A DNA stretch of 21,335 bases from an uncultured Allofournierella sp. (GCA_944382705.1 CALWNE010000037.1:1-21335), one strand, 5' to 3'. Positions 13,165 to 20,530 are shown, counted from the stretch's first letter. Made by a program: numbers and translations. The notes: generated from the letters alone by a model not told the origin.

Positions 13165-14286
13165 ATGATCACCATTGACGAGTTGAAGCAGCAGCTGGGC
13201 ACCCACCAGAAAGCCATTGCGGAACTGGGCGATGCGCTGGCCATTGAAGCCAGCGAAAAGCGTGTAGCCGAGCTGGAGCACAAGATGACCATGCCCGGTT
13301 TTTACGATGATACCGAGGGCAGCCAAAAGGTGTTTGCCGAGATGAGCGCCCTCAAGGGCAAGCTGGACCGCTACACCAAGCTGCAAACCCTGCTGGAAGA
13401 CGCCGAAACCATGGTGCTGCTGTGCGAAGAAGAAAATGACCCGGATTTGATTCCTGAGGCAGAGACTGCTACCAATGCAGTGGCACAGGCTGTGGACGAA
13501 CTTCAGCTGATGACCCTGCTGAACGGCGAGTACGATAAGAACAACGCTATTATTACCTTCCATGCCGGTACCGGCGGCACCGAGGCACAAGACTGGGCCG
13601 ATATGCTGTTCCGTATGTACAACCGGTGGGGCAATGCCCATGGCTACAAGGTTTCTACCCTGGACTATCAGGATGGCGACGAAGCCGGCCTGAAAAGCGC
13701 ATCCATTCTGGTGGAAGGCCCCAATGCTTATGGTATGCTCAAGAGCGAGCACGGCGTGCACCGCCTGGTGCGTGTTTCCCCCTTCGACAGCCAGAGCCGC
13801 CGTCAAACCAGCTTTGCCTCTCTGGAAGTTATGCCCGAAATGGACGACAGCATCCAGGTGGACATCCGCCCCGAAGATGTGGAAATGCAGGTGTTCCGTG
13901 CATCCGGTGCCGGTGGTCAGCACATCAACAAAACTTCCTCTGCTGTGCGTTTGATTCACAAGCCCACCGGCATTGTAGTAAGCTGCCAGACCGAGCGAAG
14001 CCAGTTCCAGAACCGTGAAACGGCCATGAAGATGCTGGCCTCCAAGCTGTACCAGATTAAAGAGCAGGAACATCTGGATAAAATCAGTGACATCAAGGGC
14101 GTACAGAAGGAAATCGCCTGGGGTCACCAGATTCGTAGCTATGTATTCATGCCCTACACCCTGGTAAAGGACCACCGCACCGGCTTTGAAAGCGGCAATG
14201 TGCAGGCTGTGATGGATGGCGATTTGGACGGCTTCATCAATGCTTACCTGAAGGCTTCCAGCCGCGGCGAGCTGCAGGCAATCTAA
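13165..14286 (+). CDS. prfB: Peptide chain release factor 2, single-frame (no programmed frameshift)
   Basis: RF2 reads UGA and UAA stop codons and triggers peptide release. The 373-residue product has the coiled N-terminal domain, the codon-reading tripeptide SPF at 205-207, and the GGQ motif at 250-252 in ASGAGGQHINKTSSA. The C-terminus ELQAI is normal. In many bacteria prfB carries an in-frame UGA near codon 26 (CTTTGAC) read by a +1 frameshift. Here the frame is open from ATG to stop and the region (AELGDALAIEASEKR) has neither the UGA nor the slippery CUU, so autoregulation by frameshifting is absent. Ribosome-binding site AAAGAGG is ten bases from the ATG. No secA adjoins it. Confidence 0.97.
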   Translation: MITIDELKQQLGTHQKAIAELGDALAIEASEKRVAELEHKMTMPGFYDDTEGSQKVFAEMSALKGKLDRYTKLQTLLEDAETMVLLCEEENDPDLIPEAETATNAVAQAVDELQLMTLLNGEYDKNNAIITFHAGTGGTEAQDWADMLFRMYNRWGNAHGYKVSTLDYQDGDEAGLKSASILVEGPNAYGMLKSEHGVHRLVRVSPFDSQSRRQTSFASLEVMPEMDDSIQVDIRPEDVEMQVFRASGAGGQHINKTSSAVRLIHKPTGIVVSCQTERSQFQNRETAMKMLASKLYQIKEQEHLDKISDIKGVQKEIAWGHQIRSYVFMPYTLVKDHRTGFESGNVQAVMDGDLDGFINAYLKASSRGELQAI

Positions 14287-14366
14287 AAGTTTTGCCAGCA
14301 AGCCCATACACCAGTTTTTCTTGCTGCAAAGGCCAAAGAGCCTGGCGGATTGAACCAAAATAGAAC

Positions 14367-14411
14367 AAACCACCTCGTCTTTTGTATTGGTACAAAGGCG
14401 GGGTGGTTTTT
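14367..14411. terminator. Terminator after prfB
   Basis: AAACCACCTCG (14367-14377) pairs with CGGGGTGGTTT (14399-14409, one G-U), extended by an inner CTTTTGTA / TACAAAGG stem; T run 14407-14411. Confidence 0.85.
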
Positions 14412-14542
14412 GTTTACTGTTTTTTAAAAATATCAATGCCCTTTTAGCCGCACCCTGCCTAAGGCTAAAACCCAGTAGGATGGAAGCGAGCGATATTCTT
14501 GGGAGAGAAAGAGAAATTGCACTGCACCTAATTCAAAAAAAT

Positions 14543-14592
14543 TTTAACTAGGTGTTGACTTCTTCAAAGGCAAGAAGTACAATCTAGTTAAA
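14543..14592 (+). promoter_or_regulatory. sdpR-sdpI promoter inside two concentric inverted repeats (operator)
   Basis: The promoter is TTGACT (14555-14560), 17-base spacer, TACAAT (14578-14583). An inner inverted repeat ACTTCTT (14558-14564) / AAGAAGT (14572-14578) fills the spacer and touches both boxes. An outer one, TTTAACTAG (14543-14551) / CTAGTTAAA (14584-14592), brackets the promoter. The two centres differ by half a base. ArsR-family repressors bind such dyads, so this is the likely autoregulatory operator of the next gene. Confidence 0.75.
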
Positions 14593-14617
14593 GAAAATTT
14601 GAAATAGATGGAGGTGA

Positions 14618-14893
14618 ATGCCCTTGGCTTTGCAGAAAATTTTAGCAGCTCTCGCCGATGAAACCCGGCGGAAGATTCTTTTGAAATTGAAAGAGGGGAA
14701 AATCAGTTCAGGGGATTTGGCCCAGGCACTGGGCATGACCCCTCAGGCGCTGTCTTACCATCTTGCTAAGCTCAAGAAAGCGGACTTAATCTATGAAAGC
14801 CGGTATAAAAACTTTATTTTTTACGAGCTCAATCTATCCGTGCTGGACGAGGCTATTGTTTGGATGAGCAGCCTAAAAGGAGGATCGTTATGA
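14618..14893 (+). CDS. sdpR: ArsR-family repressor, SdpR-like
   Basis: The 91-residue (or 89) winged-helix protein has ALADETRRKILLKLKEG, the recognition region SSGDLAQALGMTPQALSYHL and the wing ESRYKNFIFYELN. It lacks the metal-binding CxC motif of ArsR sensors, and its layout and tail (VLDEAIVWM) resemble Bacillus SdpR, which represses its own operon with sdpI. Start choice: GGAGG at 14610-14614 is only three bases from ATG 14618; TTG at 14624, nine bases away, is better spaced and gives MALQKILAALADE, matching the family start. The stop overlaps the sdpI start as ATGA. A strong candidate operator lies directly upstream. Confidence 0.88.
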   Translation: MPLALQKILAALADETRRKILLKLKEGKISSGDLAQALGMTPQALSYHLAKLKKADLIYESRYKNFIFYELNLSVLDEAIVWMSSLKGGSL

Positions 14894-15564
14894 AAGGATA
14901 CAAAACGCTCTTATATGTTCTCATGGTGTTGCCCGTGGCTGCAACACTTGCAGTCCTGCAATTTTTGCCAGACCAAATACCCGCTCACTACGAGTTCAAT
15001 GGGCAGGTAGACCGATGGGGCAGCAAGTATGAGACATTGATTGTTCCGGCTATGACCCTGGTGTTCGGGCTCATTATGATTTTGTGTGCCAGATATGCAT
15101 CAAAGCAGGAAAAGGATGGCAGAAACAACGAGAAAATCTGCATCCTCACCGGTGTTTTTTCACTGGCAGTGTTTAATGTCATGACGGCATATTTTTTGTA
15201 TACTTCCTATTACATGGTGGAAAATCTTGCGGATGTTAAGGTGGATTTGAGCCAGCTGGTTTTTGTGCTGATGGGTGTGTTAATGGTTGTGGTGGGCAAT
15301 GTAATGCCCAAACTGCGCAAAAACTCCCTGATAGGGCTCAGAACTCCCTGGAGTATGGCAAATGAAGCTACATGGAAAAAGAGTCAGCGATTTGGGCGCA
15401 TTGCTTTTGTAGTTACGGGGATTTTGCTGATTTTGGCGTGTCTTTTTACCAAAGGCATCGGTTGCTTTGTGGCTTTTGTGGTGATTATGGTGCCGTCCGT
15501 GTGCATTCAGACCTATTATACCTATAAGGCGGCTCAATCCCAGCAGAGCGGTAACCAGAAATAA
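14890..15564 (+). CDS. sdpI: SdpI-family membrane protein (DUF1648 plus SdpI domain)
   Basis: The 224-residue protein begins MKGYKTLLYVLMVLPVA and has about six membrane helices. The DUF1648 motif PAHYEFNGQVDRWGSKYE is at about 31-48, and the SdpI motif NVMPKLRKNSLIGLRTPW with the later WKKSQRFGR is at about 137-168. In Bacillus, SdpI gives immunity to the killing factor SdpC and acts as a signal receptor that recruits SdpR to the membrane, relieving repression. GGAGG is seven bases before ATG 14890; a longer frame from 14860 overlaps sdpR and lacks a ribosome-binding site. It is translationally coupled to sdpR by ATGA. No sdpC/toxin gene is in the window. Confidence 0.9.
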   Translation: MKGYKTLLYVLMVLPVAATLAVLQFLPDQIPAHYEFNGQVDRWGSKYETLIVPAMTLVFGLIMILCARYASKQEKDGRNNEKICILTGVFSLAVFNVMTAYFLYTSYYMVENLADVKVDLSQLVFVLMGVLMVVVGNVMPKLRKNSLIGLRTPWSMANEATWKKSQRFGRIAFVVTGILLILACLFTKGIGCFVAFVVIMVPSVCIQTYYTYKAAQSQQSGNQK

Positions 15565-15630
15565 ATCCACAGCAAATTCCCGGCGGGCCGGGTACAGGGT
15601 CTCCAGGAGTTTGCCTTTGCGCAGCGATAA

Positions 15631-15675
15631 AAAAGAACGGCGTTTCGGCCCATAGACCGAAACGCCGTTCTTTTT
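15631..15675. terminator. Bidirectional terminator between sdpI and guaD
   Basis: Fourteen-pair perfect stem GAACGGCGTTTCGG (15635-15648) / CCGAAACGCCGTTC (15657-15670) with an eight-base loop, four A before and five T after. It serves the two converging transcripts. Confidence 0.93.
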
Positions 15676-15742
15676 ATTTAGTCGGATTGCTTCTTGTGCA
15701 GCTGGCACCATTGCATAGACAGAAGGTTCAGTTTAAATCTGC

Positions 15743-17011
15743 TCAAAACAACCGTTCACCCTGCACATATTTGGCGGTGGGCAGTCCGTCGGAGAGATAG
15801 ACCACACGCTCCAGCCGTTCGGCCAGGGTGCAGGTTCGGGTGGTGGGCAGCTGGCTATCGTCCATCACAATGGCGTCGAAGGCATAGCCAGGCTCAAAGC
15901 TGCCAACCTTGCCCCACAGCTGGCCGCCGCCCTTGGTGGCCATGTAAAGGGCTTCCGGCATGGTGAGAGCAGGCAGCTGCTGGTCCACCAACCGCCAGCG
16001 CAGCTTGGAGCACTGAATGGCATCGGTCATGGCACGGAACAGGGAAAGATGCGCCCCGCCAGCCACATCACTGCCCAAACCTACCCGCTGGCCATCCAGC
16101 AGGTATTTTTTAACGGGTGCAATGCCGGAGGAGATGTTCATGTTAGACTGGGGGCAGTGTGCAATAAACACGCCATTTTCCTTCATCAAAGCCTGCTCCT
16201 CGGGGCCGCTCCATACGCAGTGGGCCATTACAGTGGGGCAGCTGCCGCCAAACAATCCAAACTGGTTGTAGGCTTCACCGTAAAATTCGGTGCCGGGGCA
16301 AAGCTCCTTGACCCATTCAATTTCCGGTAAATTTTCCGACAGATGAGACTGGAAGGGCAGCTGGAATTCCTGTTGCAGTTTACTCAAACCGGCCATCAGC
16401 TCATCGGTGCAGGTGGGGGTAAACCGAGGGGTCAGCATGGGTTTGGACCGGCTAAGATGGCGGCATTCCTCCAGCCAGCGGCGGGTCTCATGCAGGGATT
16501 CCTGGGTGGTTTCCCGCAGATAGTCCGGGCTGTTCCGGTCCATGTTTACCTTGCCCACAAAGCAGTGCAGGCCAGTCTGCTCCAGCAGCTCCATCAACAG
16601 CAGGGTAGCAGGCCGATGAAGGGTGCCAAAGATACAGGCACGGGTAGTAGCGCTCTCCTTCAGTTGCTGGGCAAACAGGGTATAGGCGGACTTGGCGTAG
16701 TCCAGGTTATTAAACCGGCACTCCTCGGGGAAAGCATTGGCCTCCAGCCAGTCCAGCAGTTCCAGGTCCATACCAAGACCACGATAAGCAAACTGAGCAG
16801 CATGGAGATGCAGGTCCACAAGGCCGGGCAGAATCAGCTTTTGGCCAAAATCCTCCACAGGAATATCCTTATAAGCGTCGGGCAGCTGAGGGTATACACC
16901 TGCTACCAGGCCGTTCTCACACACCAGGTAACTCTCAGGGCAAACGCACAGCGCACCGGGGGTGGGGGTGTAAAAGATATTGCCTTTGATGGCAAAACGG
17001 GAATGATTCAT
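15743..17011 (-). CDS. guaD: Guanine deaminase (amidohydrolase family)
   Basis: Guanine deaminase hydrolyses guanine to xanthine and ammonia in purine salvage and breakdown. The 422-residue product has the metal-dependent amidohydrolase layout: LPGLVDLHLHAAQFAYRGLG with the metal-binding HLH at 68-70, SHLSE with His222 and Glu225, AHCVW with His263, and GLGSDVAGG with Asp314. The stretch after HLH (GMDLELLDWL) and the VGKVNMDRNSPDYLRE segment are characteristic of guanine deaminases within the family. ATG 17011 follows AAAGGAG by eight bases; an upstream ATG at 17044 would add 11 residues without support. It has its own promoter (17111-17139) and a leader with alternative hairpins. No xanthine permease or dehydrogenase gene adjoins it. 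Confidence 0.92.
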   Translation of the reverse strand: MNHSRFAIKGNIFYTPTPGALCVCPESYLVCENGLVAGVYPQLPDAYKDIPVEDFGQKLILPGLVDLHLHAAQFAYRGLGMDLELLDWLEANAFPEECRFNNLDYAKSAYTLFAQQLKESATTRACIFGTLHRPATLLLMELLEQTGLHCFVGKVNMDRNSPDYLRETTQESLHETRRWLEECRHLSRSKPMLTPRFTPTCTDELMAGLSKLQQEFQLPFQSHLSENLPEIEWVKELCPGTEFYGEAYNQFGLFGGSCPTVMAHCVWSGPEEQALMKENGVFIAHCPQSNMNISSGIAPVKKYLLDGQRVGLGSDVAGGAHLSLFRAMTDAIQCSKLRWRLVDQQLPALTMPEALYMATKGGGQLWGKVGSFEPGYAFDAIVMDDSQLPTTRTCTLAERLERVVYLSDGLPTAKYVQGERLF

Positions 17012-17060
17012 GAAAAACTCCTTTGTTATAAGCCCAAACAGCAAGAGGGGATTCGGTCAC

Positions 17061-17094
17061 AGCCCCTTTTTGCATCTCTGAAAAAGGGATGCAG
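17061..17094 (-). promoter_or_regulatory. guaD leader with two mutually exclusive hairpins
   Basis: On the minus strand the segments occur in the order TGCATC, CCCTTTTT, CAGA, GATGCA, AAAAAGGGG. TGCATC can pair with GATGCA, and CCCTTTTT can pair with AAAAAGGG, but the two stems interlock and their linkers are too short for a relaxed pseudoknot, so they are likely alternatives. The region lies in the 5' untranslated part of guaD, about 50 bases upstream of its start. Confidence 0.4.
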
Positions 17095-17110
17095 CAAAAG
17101 GCCAGAGCTT

Positions 17111-17139
17111 ATTTTAACCAAAAACCCAGCAGGATGCAA
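17111..17139 (-). promoter_or_regulatory. Promoter of guaD
   Basis: Minus-strand TTGCAT (17134-17139), 17-base spacer, TAAAAT (17111-17116). It leaves a 5' leader of about 93 bases. Confidence 0.65.
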
Positions 17140-17395
17140 GAAGTTTTTTGCGGGATTTTATGGAGGGGCCTCGAGGCAACTGGGGATGGCTGTAATCTAG
17201 CAAAAAGCAGTACCAAACCTCCAATTCTGTGGGTTTGCCGCAAAGCGGATATTTGAGGGGGAAGCCAAGCAGGACTGACTCCGCATTTCTCTGTGCATTT
17301 CAATAGGGATTGACGATATGCCATGTCCTGTCTGCTTTTTTATTAAGATGTACTGCATCGCTACAAAATAGCAAACAACAATTTCAAGAAATATC

Positions 17396-17424
17396 TTGCA
17401 ATTTGTTTGCGTATGGGGTATAAT
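17396..17424 (+). promoter_or_regulatory. Promoter of ffs
   Basis: TTGCAA (17396-17401), 17-base spacer, TATAAT (17419-17424); RNA start near 17430. Confidence 0.8.
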
Positions 17425-17429
17425 AATGC

Positions 17430-17628
17430 TCGTTCGGACAGAGCCACTCAGATGCGCTGTTCGGCATACGGATGCGGGTCCTGTGCGATGGGGCCCCATG
17501 AACCATGTCAGGCGGGGAACCGAGCAGCATTAAGTGGTCTGCCCTGTGCGCCGCAGATTGCCTGCATCCGTATGCCAAGCAGCGCAAGGCGAAGAATGCT
17601 TCGCTGGAAAGGGGCCTGTCCGTTTTTT
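17430..17628 (+). ncRNA. ffs: Signal recognition particle RNA (4.5S/6S, with 5' domain)
   Basis: The Ffh-binding helix 8 is unmistakable: TGAACC, ATGTCAGG, a CGG-GGAA-CCG hairpin with GGAA tetraloop, AGCAGC and ATTAAG at about 17499-17535. The long helix 5 pairs GGCATACGGATGC (17463-17475) with GCATCCGTATGCC (17564-17576) and continues outward through GCGCTG / CAGCGC. The ends pair as CGGACAG (17435-17441) / CTGTCCG (17616-17622), followed by six T that act as terminator. At roughly 195 bases it is shorter than the about 270-base Bacillus form but longer than the 4.5S form. It is directly upstream of dnaX, as in Bacillus. A false extension of dnaX reads through it. Confidence 0.9.
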
Positions 17629-17654
17629 GTACACAGCAAAGGAGGTGGCAGGCC

Positions 17655-19421
17655 GTGTACCGGGCTTTGTATCGGAAGTGGCGTCCACAACGATTTGAAG
17701 ATGTGGTAGGCCAGCAGTCCATTGTGGCTGCGCTGCAAAACCAAATTTCTGCCCAGAGGGTCGGCCATGCCTACCTGTTTACCGGAACGCGGGGTACCGG
17801 TAAAACCACCTGCGCCAAAATTTTTGCCAAGGCGGTAAACTGCCCCAGTAAAGTGGGTGCAGATCCTTGCTGTGTCTGCCAAATCTGCAAGGGCATTGAT
17901 GATGGTTCTATCCTGGATGTGGTGGAAATTGACGCAGCCTCCAACAATGGTGTGGATAATATCCGTGACCTGCGGGACGAAACAGCCTATACGCCCAGTG
18001 CCTGTGCTTATAAGGTGTATATCATTGACGAGGTGCATATGCTCTCCATTGCAGCCTTTAATGCGCTGCTCAAAATTATGGAGGAGCCTCCCAGTCATGT
18101 GATTTTTATTCTGGCAACCACCGAAATCCATAAGGTTCCTGCCACCATTCTGTCCCGTTGCCAAAGGTACGATTTTGGGCGTATCAAGCCGGAGGATATT
18201 GCAGGCCGAATCCAGTATATTGCCCAGCAGGAAAATCTGGAACTTACTGCCGAGGCCGCAGCGCTGATTGCTCGGCTGGCGGATGGCGCCCTGCGTGATG
18301 CGCTATCCATTCTGGATACCTGCGCCGGTATTGGCGGCACCATCGACGAAGAACTGGTGCGCCGTATGGCCGGCGTAACCGACCGGCATTATCTGTTTGA
18401 CATCAGCGACGCAATCAGTGCAAAAAATGCCACTGCCGCTTTGGAGCAGGTGGCTGCGCTGCGCCAGCAGTCGGTGGATATGAAACGGCTATGCGAGGAA
18501 TTAATCGCCCATTACCGTAACCTCATGTTGGCTGCATTGCCGGGCGGCAAAACACTCCTAAGCGGCGTATCACCGCAAGAGGAGGAACGCTATCTGCAAA
18601 CTGCGCAGCTTTGCCCTCAAGGTCAAAGTGTGCGGGCCATTCGTCTGTTGGGCAGTGCGCTGGAGAAGATGAGCCGGGGCACGGATCAGCGCATCGAGCT
18701 GGAACTGGCACTGTTCGCTTTAACAGAACAGCCCATCCAACAGGCTCCCACGGCGGTGCCGGTGCAGTCTGCGCCAGCGGTTGCGCCGTTCAGTGCCGCT
18801 CCCGCACCCTTTGCAGTTCAGGCCGTCCCTCAGCCGGTGGTACAGCCGCAGCAGAATTCCCAGCTGCATACGCAGCCGCTTTCTCAGGATTTACCTCCAT
18901 GGGAAGTAGAGCAGTCTGAACAGGCTTCGATACAGCAAACGGTACCTGCTCAAACCGAGGAGCAGCCCACATTGCACCAGTCCCAGGAGCCTTTGCCTTG
19001 GGATACGCAGGAACTCCCCCCCAAGGAGGTACCTGAGCCTGCCCAGCCAGTCAAAAAGGCTGTTACACAGGCGGCTCCTGCCGTTTATGGAGAAACAATT
19101 CCCTTCGAGCCTTGGCCCCAGGTGCTGGAAGAACTGGAAAAGCAGGATAAGATGCTTATTGCCTACCTGCGCCGCTCCCGTGCCTTTTTTGATGGCAGAC
19201 GGGTGCTGATTGATGGGGGAAATACCTTCCGGGATTTCATTCGTGTGAACAAAGATTCTCAGGCGCTGCTCAAGCAAATCATCGAGCAGATTACCGGCCA
19301 GCGGTATGGCATTGGCCCCTATGTGGGACAAGCCGCATCGGCAAGTCCTGTTCGCACGCTTGAAGATACATTGCGAGAACTCTCGGCCCAAGGGGTCGAT
19401 GTAGTCTACAACGACAAGTAA
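17655..19421 (+). CDS. dnaX: DNA polymerase III subunits gamma/tau
   Basis: DnaX is the AAA+ clamp-loader subunit. The 588-residue product starts with GTG (read as Met), MYRALYRKWRPQRFEDVVGQ, eight bases after AAAGGAGGTG. It has Walker A GTRGTGKTT at 44-52, a zinc module with Cys63, Cys72, Cys75 and Cys78, Walker B DEVH at 125-128 and the ILSRCQRYDF sensor region. After the collar domain (to about 360) comes a long Gln/Pro-rich linker (about 370-500, rich in QP, AP and SQ) and a conserved tau-like C-terminal domain with LEELEKQDKMLIAYLRRSRA. No A-rich slippery site for a gamma product is apparent. An ATG at 17505 in the same frame lies inside the SRP RNA and should not be used. Order ffs-dnaX-ybaB-recR is conserved. 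Confidence 0.96.
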   Translation: MYRALYRKWRPQRFEDVVGQQSIVAALQNQISAQRVGHAYLFTGTRGTGKTTCAKIFAKAVNCPSKVGADPCCVCQICKGIDDGSILDVVEIDAASNNGVDNIRDLRDETAYTPSACAYKVYIIDEVHMLSIAAFNALLKIMEEPPSHVIFILATTEIHKVPATILSRCQRYDFGRIKPEDIAGRIQYIAQQENLELTAEAAALIARLADGALRDALSILDTCAGIGGTIDEELVRRMAGVTDRHYLFDISDAISAKNATAALEQVAALRQQSVDMKRLCEELIAHYRNLMLAALPGGKTLLSGVSPQEEERYLQTAQLCPQGQSVRAIRLLGSALEKMSRGTDQRIELELALFALTEQPIQQAPTAVPVQSAPAVAPFSAAPAPFAVQAVPQPVVQPQQNSQLHTQPLSQDLPPWEVEQSEQASIQQTVPAQTEEQPTLHQSQEPLPWDTQELPPKEVPEPAQPVKKAVTQAAPAVYGETIPFEPWPQVLEELEKQDKMLIAYLRRSRAFFDGRRVLIDGGNTFRDFIRVNKDSQALLKQIIEQITGQRYGIGPYVGQAASASPVRTLEDTLRELSAQGVDVVYNDK

Positions 19422-19437
19422 AAGGAGAGAATAAACC

Positions 19438-19776
19438 ATGAAAGCAAGACTGCCCAAGGGTTTTGGTAAGCCCGATGTAAACGCTCTGATGCGTCAGGCT
19501 CAGAAGATGCAGGAAGAGATGAAAGCCAAGCAGGAAGAACTGGAAAACACCGAGTACCAGGCCAGCGCAGGCGGCGGCATGGTAAAAATCACCATGACCG
19601 GCAAGCACGAAATTACCTCCATCAAGATTGATCCCCAGATTGTGGACAAGGACGACATCGAGATGCTGGAAGACATGGTGGCCGCCGCTGTAAACGAAGC
19701 TGTTCGCGTGGTGGACGAAGACTCCGACAACGCCATGAAGGAGCTTACCGGCAACGCTAACTTCCCCGGCCTGTAA
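19438..19776 (+). CDS. ybaB: YbaB/EbfC nucleoid-associated protein
   Basis: A 112-residue dimeric DNA-binding protein. It has the family helix-strand layout: DVNALMRQAQKMQEEMKAKQ (14-33) forming the helix, SAGGGMVKITMTGKHEITSI, then a C-terminal helix MLEDMVAAAVNEAVR. Start ATG follows AAAGGAGAG, 16 bases after the dnaX stop and 13 bases before recR, so the three genes form one unit. The conserved dnaX-ybaB-recR linkage suggests a role with DNA repair or chromosome structure, though its exact function is not settled. Confidence 0.97.
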   Translation: MKARLPKGFGKPDVNALMRQAQKMQEEMKAKQEELENTEYQASAGGGMVKITMTGKHEITSIKIDPQIVDKDDIEMLEDMVAAAVNEAVRVVDEDSDNAMKELTGNANFPGL

Positions 19777-19789
19777 GGGAGTGTAGACC

Positions 19790-20389
19790 ATGGGTTATAA
19801 CGCTGCGCCGCTGGAGCGGCTGGTGGAACAGTTTTCCAAGTTTCCCGGCATTGGCCGCAAGGGTGCCACCCGGATGGCTTACCAGGTGCTCAGTATGCCT
19901 GCTGCCGAAGCATTGGAGCTTTCCAAAGCCATCGAGGAGGCCCATACCAAGCTTCACCGCTGCAAGGTATGCCAGGATTACACCGAAAATCAAATGTGCA
20001 AGGTGTGTTCTTCGCCTAAGCGGGACCACTCGGTGATTTGTGTGGTGGAAAGCCCACGGGATATTACTGCTTTTGAGCGAACCAGAGAATACAATGGAGT
20101 TTATCATGTGCTCCATGGCTTGATTTCCCCCATGGATGGTATTGGAGCAGACCAGCTGTGTGTTAAAGAATTGCTGGCCCGCCTGCACGATGGCCAGGTG
20201 AAGGAAGTCATTATGGCGACTAACCCCACGGTGGAAGGGGAAGCAACTGCCATGTATCTGGCAAAGCTTATTAAGCCCCTGGGGATTAAAACCACCCGGC
20301 TTGCCTATGGTTTGCCAGTGGGCTCCAGTCTGGAATATGCCGACGAAACCACCCTGTTCAAGGCCCTCAGTGGCCGTGGTGAGCTGTAA
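19790..20389 (+). CDS. recR: Recombination mediator protein RecR
   Basis: RecR works with RecO (and RecF) to load RecA on SSB-coated DNA. The 199-residue product has the helix-hairpin-helix FPGIGRKGATRMAYQVL at 18-34, the zinc finger with Cys58, Cys61, Cys70 and Cys73, the Toprim segment ICVVESPRDITAFE from 83, and the C-terminal YADETTLFKALSGR. The start ATG is 13 bases after the ybaB stop with GGGAGTG as a modest ribosome-binding site. It ends the dnaX operon, before the terminator at 20421-20485. Confidence 0.98.
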   Translation: MGYNAAPLERLVEQFSKFPGIGRKGATRMAYQVLSMPAAEALELSKAIEEAHTKLHRCKVCQDYTENQMCKVCSSPKRDHSVICVVESPRDITAFERTREYNGVYHVLHGLISPMDGIGADQLCVKELLARLHDGQVKEVIMATNPTVEGEATAMYLAKLIKPLGIKTTRLAYGLPVGSSLEYADETTLFKALSGRGEL

Positions 20390-20420
20390 AAAACCATTAG
20401 GGTAAGGCAATCATCAAAAT

Positions 20421-20485
20421 AAAAAATTCCTCTGTTTTGAGGCAGAGCGGCATTGCCGCAGCCTGCAAGACAGGGGAATTGTTTT
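20421..20485. terminator. Terminator after recR
   Basis: AATTCCTCTGTTTTG (20425-20439) pairs with CAAGACAGGGGAATT (20466-20480) with two G-U pairs; an inner CGGCATTGCCG hairpin caps it. TTTT follows at 20482-20485 and an A run precedes it. Confidence 0.8.
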
Positions 20486-20530
20486 ATTCAAAAAATTCCT
20501 GTTTTTACCAAAAAAGAATAGCCTTTCCCC

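Larger units (their letters stand above)
14287..14617. other. Intergenic region between prfB and sdpR
   Basis: This stretch contains, in order, a hairpin just after prfB (CAGCAAG / CTTGCTG, about 14298-14328, no T run), the strong terminator at 14367-14411, an inverted repeat TTTTAGCC (14442-14449) / GGCTAAAA (14463-14470) of unknown role, and the sdpR promoter-operator. I see no convincing gene. Confidence 0.6.
17012..17429. other. Intergenic region between guaD and ffs
   Basis: The left part is the guaD leader and promoter. From 17140 to 17395 I see no gene; there is a perfect palindrome GCCTCGAGGC (17168-17177), a CCGCAAAGCGG hairpin near 17238-17248, and a terminator-like plus-strand structure, CAGGAC (17270-17275) with GTCCTG (17325-17330) and six T (17336-17341), without an upstream promoter I can recognise. 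The ffs promoter ends the region. Confidence 0.6.

Noticed and set aside
13138..14436. A 432-residue minus-strand frame opposite prfB
   Set aside because: Antisense to RF2, no promoter or ribosome-binding site, and runs through the prfB terminator hairpin.
17061..17104. Known purine or preQ1 riboswitch in the guaD leader
   Set aside because: The loop sequences and stem arrangement known for those classes are not present; only alternative hairpins can be seen.
17505..17654. Extension of dnaX to ATG 17505
   Set aside because: The segment is inside the SRP RNA and lacks a ribosome-binding site; GTG 17655 has a strong one and gives the family N-terminus.
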